Of a stretch of DNA of 9,409 nucleotides, positions 6,514 through 9,409 are shown in pieces. The translations under genes were made by a program, and so were the position numbers. Each line of letters begins with the position of its first letter. The first letter of the stretch is position 1. Under the pieces are notes generated by a model that had not been told where the DNA came from, made no database searches, and saw only the letters and a list, made by a program, of their open reading frames with translations. The stretch is from NCBI GenBank assembly GCA_964401385.1, contig CAYNYF010000112.1:1-9409 (forward strand). The letters are read 5' to 3'. This DNA is from CAYNYF01 sp964401385. Its GTDB lineage: Bacteria; Planctomycetota; Phycisphaerae; SM23-33.

Positions 6514-7458
6514 ATGAAGACGCGACAGGGCGTGCTGGTTGAGCCGGGGAAGTTCGAGATCCGCCAGGCCGACATCAGCGTCCCCCCCGGCGGGCTGCTG
6601 GTGGAGACGGTCGGCTGCGGGCTGTGCACGTACGAGCTGAACCACTGGGCCGGGCGGCTGGGCAAGTGCCCGATGGTCCTCGGCCACGAGGGCTATGGCG
6701 TGGTCGTCGAGGTCGGGCCGGAAACCAGCGGGCGGGTGAAGGTCGGCGACACCGTCACCGGCCTGTGCGGGGAGTGCTTCGCCGACTATTTCACCATGCC
6801 GGAGAAGCACACTATGCTGCTGCGGGCCGACCTGGACCAGAAGGACGTGCCGGGCGAGCCGCTGTACTGCGTGCACAACGTGGTGCGGGCCGCCCACCCG
6901 CAGATCGGCGACGTGCTGGCGATCGTCGGCTGCGGGCCGATGGGGCTGTGGGCCCTCCAGGCACTCACCAACAGCACGCTGCGGGCGGTGGTGGCGGTGG
7001 ACATCGACGACGAAAAGCTGAAGCTGGCCGCCTCCTTCGGCGCCACCCACACCGTCAACGCCGACAAGTGCGACCCCGTCGAGGCCGTCAGCGAGATCAG
7101 CGACGGGTGGATGGTCGACGTCGCCGTCGAGGCCACCGGCGGGCCGGGGGTGAAGACGGCCATCAAGCTGCTCCGCCCGCGCCGGCCGAAGCTGGTCATC
7201 ATGTCCAGCTTCAAGCGCCCCCTCGAGGTGGACATGGTCATGCTGTGCGCCAAGGCCGTGGAGATGATTCACGCCCATCCCGGCATCTGCATGGACAAGG
7301 AGGACGGCTGCCGCCGCACCGAGACGCTCATCAACAACGGCGTGTTCAAGACCGACCGGCTTATCAGCCATCGCTTCCCGCTGGAGGACGTGCAGAAGGC
7401 CTTTGAGACCTTCGAGAACCGCCCGGCCGGCTACCTCAAGGGCATCGTCACCCGGTAG
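6514..7458 (+). CDS. Zinc-type medium-chain alcohol/polyol dehydrogenase (MDR superfamily)
   Basis: A 314-residue cytosolic oxidoreductase, short for the zinc-dependent MDR family (usually about 340-380). The catalytic-domain signature is present: C38 in CGLCTYE, then LGHEGYGVV with H58 and E59. E115 in GEPLYC is placed like the third metal ligand of sorbitol-dehydrogenase-like members. The Rossmann motif is VGCGPMG (138-144). D163 at the end of the second strand (VVAVDIDD) favours NAD over NADP. The four-cysteine structural zinc lobe is missing: only C85 and C88 lie near that region, which accounts for part of the short length. The start is well supported by AAGGA at 6501-6505, 8 bases before the ATG. 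Being next to the hydrolase suggests it oxidises the released sugar or a polyol derived from it. The exact substrate cannot be read from the sequence. Confidence 0.85.
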   Translation: MKTRQGVLVEPGKFEIRQADISVPPGGLLVETVGCGLCTYELNHWAGRLGKCPMVLGHEGYGVVVEVGPETSGRVKVGDTVTGLCGECFADYFTMPEKHTMLLRADLDQKDVPGEPLYCVHNVVRAAHPQIGDVLAIVGCGPMGLWALQALTNSTLRAVVAVDIDDEKLKLAASFGATHTVNADKCDPVEAVSEISDGWMVDVAVEATGGPGVKTAIKLLRPRRPKLVIMSSFKRPLEVDMVMLCAKAVEMIHAHPGICMDKEDGCRRTETLINNGVFKTDRLISHRFPLEDVQKAFETFENRPAGYLKGIVTR

Positions 7459-7505
7459 GGCAAGCCCGCCCCCGTGATTGGGCTGATATCGCCCGGCGCC
7501 CTGAA

Positions 7506-7553
7506 CAGAAAAGCAGCCTGTCCCCGTTCTCGCCCAGTTCTCGCCCCGTTCTC
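7506..7553 (-). repeat. Tandem 11-base repeat ending in a GGGGACAGGCTGC core (left copy)
   Basis: On the - strand this reads GAGAACGGGGC, GAGAACTGGGC, then GAGAACGGGGACAGGCTGC and CTTTTCTG. The three units share an exact 11-base period, and the last runs into the core. It sits between the dehydrogenase stop and the stop of the exported caspase-like gene. A structurally matching copy in the opposite orientation lies at 9321-9373, beyond the promoter of the same gene. Confidence 0.7.
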
Positions 7554-7573
7554 GTTTGCAGGCGTATAGGCAT

Positions 7574-9127
7574 TTAGGCGGGATTTCCCAGATAGCCTTG
7601 CCCGGCCGCGTCGTCGAATCGGCGCCGACCCCTGCCTACCAGCAGGCAGGCCCCGAGGGCGAGCAGCGCCAGCGTGGCGGGTTCGGGGATGGCCAATCCG
7701 AAGTAGCTCTTGTCCTTCTCGTTCAAACCCAGCCCGTTGATGCTTACCTGGAGGCTGTGGGTGCCCGCAGTGTGCGACAGGCCGTTCCACTTGACTCCGT
7801 TCCAGAACCAGACCTTCAATTGGCCCTCGAAGCCCTTGGGGATGTCGTCGGCCTCGTATTCCAGGGTGAGCGTGCCGGTGTCGAAGGCGATGTCCTCCTC
7901 GAAGTAGGCGTTGAAGAGGTAGTAGTCGAGGAAGGGCTTTCCATCGGGATCGATTCCCGAAGGCAGGCCCATGAGCCGCTCGTACCGCAGGTGCGTCTGG
8001 TCGCCCGCGCCGGGTACGTCCAGCTTGTTGAAATCGAACTTCAGCGGCACCGGCCCCGCCGGCTGGACATGGCTCGCGCCGAGACGCACATCCACGCTCA
8101 CGCCCGACGTGCTCTGTGAGAGCTCGACGGAGTTGGCCTTGTCACCGGTCAGCGCGGGATAGTAGCGCGTGTGGCGGTAGCAGGGGTATTCCTTGTCCGT
8201 GCCGTGGAAGTCGTTGCCCTTCACGTGCATCACCTTGCTGTCCCCGGAGCCCCAGGTGACGTCCGGGGTGTACTCCTGGTTCCAGTTCCGCTGGTCGAAG
8301 TTCGCCCCCCGTTCGTAGGCGCTCCAGGCGGAGCGGTCGCTGAAGCTGCTGGCGCTCAGGTTCAGGCTCAGTTCCACGAGCTGCTTGGTGAACGCGCTGA
8401 CGTTCTCGTTGTTCTGCTTATAGGACTTGTTGGCCCAGTCCGTGGAGGTCAGGACGGTCAAGTCGGTCAGAAAGGGGAAATACTCTCGGCGCAGGGCCTT
8501 GTCGCCGAGGCATCCGGCGTCGTCGTCGGTCAGGTCGAAGATGAACCCCCCGGAGTGACACGCCTGGAGGATGAAGGTCATGCTGCGGGCCATGGAGGTC
8601 TCGCTGCCCTTGCTGCTGTATTGCTTGCCCCCGTCGGTCATCTGGTCCCGCAGCGCCTGCCACAGGTTGTCCACGTACATCCAATGGTCGGTGCCGTACG
8701 GGTTCGGGCCGCAGTCCACCCAGGCTTTCTTCTTGTCGCGCTTGTCGTAGTGTCCGTGCCCGGTGTGGTAATACACGAAGTGCTGCTGCGACACGTTGAG
8801 CTGGTTCAGGGCCTTGCCCGCGTTGTCGATGGCGGTTTCGACCTTCGCCCACTCGGTCTTGTGCTGGCCTTCGCCTCCGTACTGAAACCATTGCAGGGCG
8901 TTGTCGCCGAGCGCATCGTAGTTCCACTTCTTCCCGTCGTCGGCCAGAACGGCCTTCATCTTGTCGATGTTCCCGTCGAACCATCCATCCGCCGACCCGC
9001 TGACGAGAATCGCCACGGCGTCGCTGGGAAACTTGGCGGGGCTGTTGTCCTTGTCGGCCGCCGATGCCGAAGCCGACAGCCCGAACAGGAGGCAGGCGAG
9101 GATCAGCGATGTTTGGGCCCTCTTCAT
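7574..9127 (-). CDS. Exported caspase/legumain-like (clan CD) cysteine peptidase homologue with PEP-CTERM tail
   Basis: A 517-residue predicted surface or exported protein. Residues 1-24 form a signal peptide (MKR, hydrophobic core, SASASAA). The N-terminal domain shows the clan CD pattern: VYYHTGHGH at 118-126 gives the likely catalytic His (H124), and FILQACHSGGF at 185-195 gives the likely nucleophile C190, each at the end of a hydrophobic strand. The spacing of about 66 residues is plausible for C13/C14 peptidases. The region from about 320 to 475 is predicted to be beta-rich and is unrecognised. PEP-CTERM signal: IPEP (480-483), a hydrophobic stretch, and RGRRR (499-503), recognised by an exosortase in known systems; none is in the window. 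Oddity: 14 further residues (FDDAAGQGYLGNPA) follow the Arg cluster, where such proteins usually end. Start: AAAGGA lies 6 bases upstream of the ATG at 9127. Substrate and physiological role are unknown; proteolytic activity is inferred from the two motifs only. Confidence 0.8.
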   Translation of the reverse strand: MKRAQTSLILACLLFGLSASASAADKDNSPAKFPSDAVAILVSGSADGWFDGNIDKMKAVLADDGKKWNYDALGDNALQWFQYGGEGQHKTEWAKVETAIDNAGKALNQLNVSQQHFVYYHTGHGHYDKRDKKKAWVDCGPNPYGTDHWMYVDNLWQALRDQMTDGGKQYSSKGSETSMARSMTFILQACHSGGFIFDLTDDDAGCLGDKALRREYFPFLTDLTVLTSTDWANKSYKQNNENVSAFTKQLVELSLNLSASSFSDRSAWSAYERGANFDQRNWNQEYTPDVTWGSGDSKVMHVKGNDFHGTDKEYPCYRHTRYYPALTGDKANSVELSQSTSGVSVDVRLGASHVQPAGPVPLKFDFNKLDVPGAGDQTHLRYERLMGLPSGIDPDGKPFLDYYLFNAYFEEDIAFDTGTLTLEYEADDIPKGFEGQLKVWFWNGVKWNGLSHTAGTHSLQVSINGLGLNEKDKSYFGLAIPEPATLALLALGACLLVGRGRRRFDDAAGQGYLGNPA

Positions 9128-9133
9128 GGTCCA

Positions 9134-9139
9134 TCCTTT
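9134..9139 (-). promoter_or_regulatory. Shine-Dalgarno site of the caspase-like gene
   Basis: AAAGGA on the - strand, separated by 6 bases from the ATG at 9125-9127. It fixes the start of the exported peptidase homologue, which also begins with a clean signal peptide at that codon. Confidence 0.7.
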
Positions 9140-9281
9140 CCCTATGTGCGGCCCCCGTTACTCCGCTGCACGTCGGCCGCGGCGGGCGTCCGCCACGCCC
9201 GGCGCATACGAACATCCCCTGAGCCTGAGCGGAACTGTCCCTCCGGGCGGGAAAGAGAGCGGTGCCCGACGTTGCGGCCGC

Positions 9282-9310
9282 ATTCTACCAGACATCCCCG
9301 TTTCCGTCAA
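9282..9310 (-). promoter_or_regulatory. Sigma-70-like promoter of the caspase-like gene
   Basis: On the - strand a -35 box TTGACG (9305-9310) and a -10 box TAGAAT (9282-9287) are separated by exactly 17 bases; each box matches five of six consensus positions. Transcription would start near 9275, leaving a 5' leader of about 148 bases. The leader contains a hairpin with stem GGGCGT/ACGCCC. This is the best promoter match in the window and points at the only gene downstream of it. Confidence 0.6.
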
Positions 9311-9320
9311 TCAGGAACGA

Positions 9321-9373
9321 GAGACAAAGGAGACAAAGGGGAGACAAAGGGGAGACAAAGGGGACAGGCTTGC
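9321..9373 (+). repeat. Tandem 11-base repeat ending in a GGGGACAGGCTTGC core (right copy)
   Basis: On the + strand it reads GAGACAAAG, then GAGACAAAGGG twice, then GAGACAAAGGGGACAGGCT and TGC. The period is 11 bases except for a 9-base first unit. The architecture matches 7506-7553 on the other strand: GAGA-starting 11-mers followed by GGGGACAGGCT. It lies just upstream of the -35 box of the caspase-like gene. Nothing recognisable was seen between it and the window end. Confidence 0.75.
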
Positions 9374-9409
9374 TCCGTAGAAAAGCCTCATCTTTCGGGC
9401 CATGAACGT

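Noticed and set aside
3373..7371. Very long - strand open frame (1332 codons) antisense to the hydrolase and dehydrogenase
   Set aside because: Only its last 240 codons (pdxJ) resemble a protein family. The rest is low-complexity Ala/Arg/Gly/Pro sequence complementary to two clearly recognisable genes, as expected in GC-rich DNA.
7480..7494. Hairpin GGGC-TGATATC-GCCC after the dehydrogenase as a terminator
   Set aside because: A 4-bp stem without a T run is too weak to call.
8418..9215. Overlapping - strand frame (265 codons) starting in the leader of the caspase-like gene
   Set aside because: It is an out-of-frame shadow of the recognised gene, rich in Arg/Gly/Pro with no motif.

Overview
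The window is high-GC bacterial DNA with seven protein genes, one of them cut by the left edge. Several traits point to a Planctomycetota-like bacterium, perhaps of the Phycisphaerae type: a PEP-CTERM sorting tail, a linked myo-inositol-phosphate synthase and CDP-alcohol phosphotransferase, and repeat-rich intergenic DNA. This assignment is an inference from gene content, not a phylogenetic result.

Left part (1-1269, + strand): the C-terminal end of a myo-inositol-1(3)-phosphate synthase is followed 60 bases later by a complete CDP-alcohol phosphatidyltransferase. Together they suggest a route from glucose-6-phosphate to an inositol phospholipid. Next, on the - strand, lies miaB (1338-2726, tRNA 2-methylthio modification), convergent with the lipid gene.

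The 646 bases between the miaB start and the pdxJ stop (2727-3372) hold no credible gene. They contain a cluster of short GTAG-plus-hairpin units in both orientations, which looks like a REP/BIME array, and then a degenerate heptanucleotide repeat.

Middle part: pdxJ (3373-4095, - strand, vitamin B6 synthesis) is divergent from a two-gene + strand unit. That unit is a clan GH-D (alpha-galactosidase-like) glycoside hydrolase (4378-6471) and a zinc-type medium-chain dehydrogenase (6514-7458), 42 bases apart and plausibly acting in sequence on a sugar. The 282-base divergent gap holds a G8 tract, an A7 tract and one perfect 14-base inverted repeat, but no convincing promoter.

Right part: the - strand gene 7574-9127 encodes a predicted exported protein with a clan CD (caspase/legumain-like) His-Cys signature and a PEP-CTERM tail. 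It has a good sigma-70-like promoter and a Shine-Dalgarno site. It is flanked by two inverted copies of a tandem 11-base repeat ending in the same GGGGACAGGCT core, which suggests a separate repeat family or a cassette. Nothing recognisable was seen in the last 36 bases (9374-9409). No tRNA, rRNA, CRISPR array, transposase or convincing rho-independent terminator was found.
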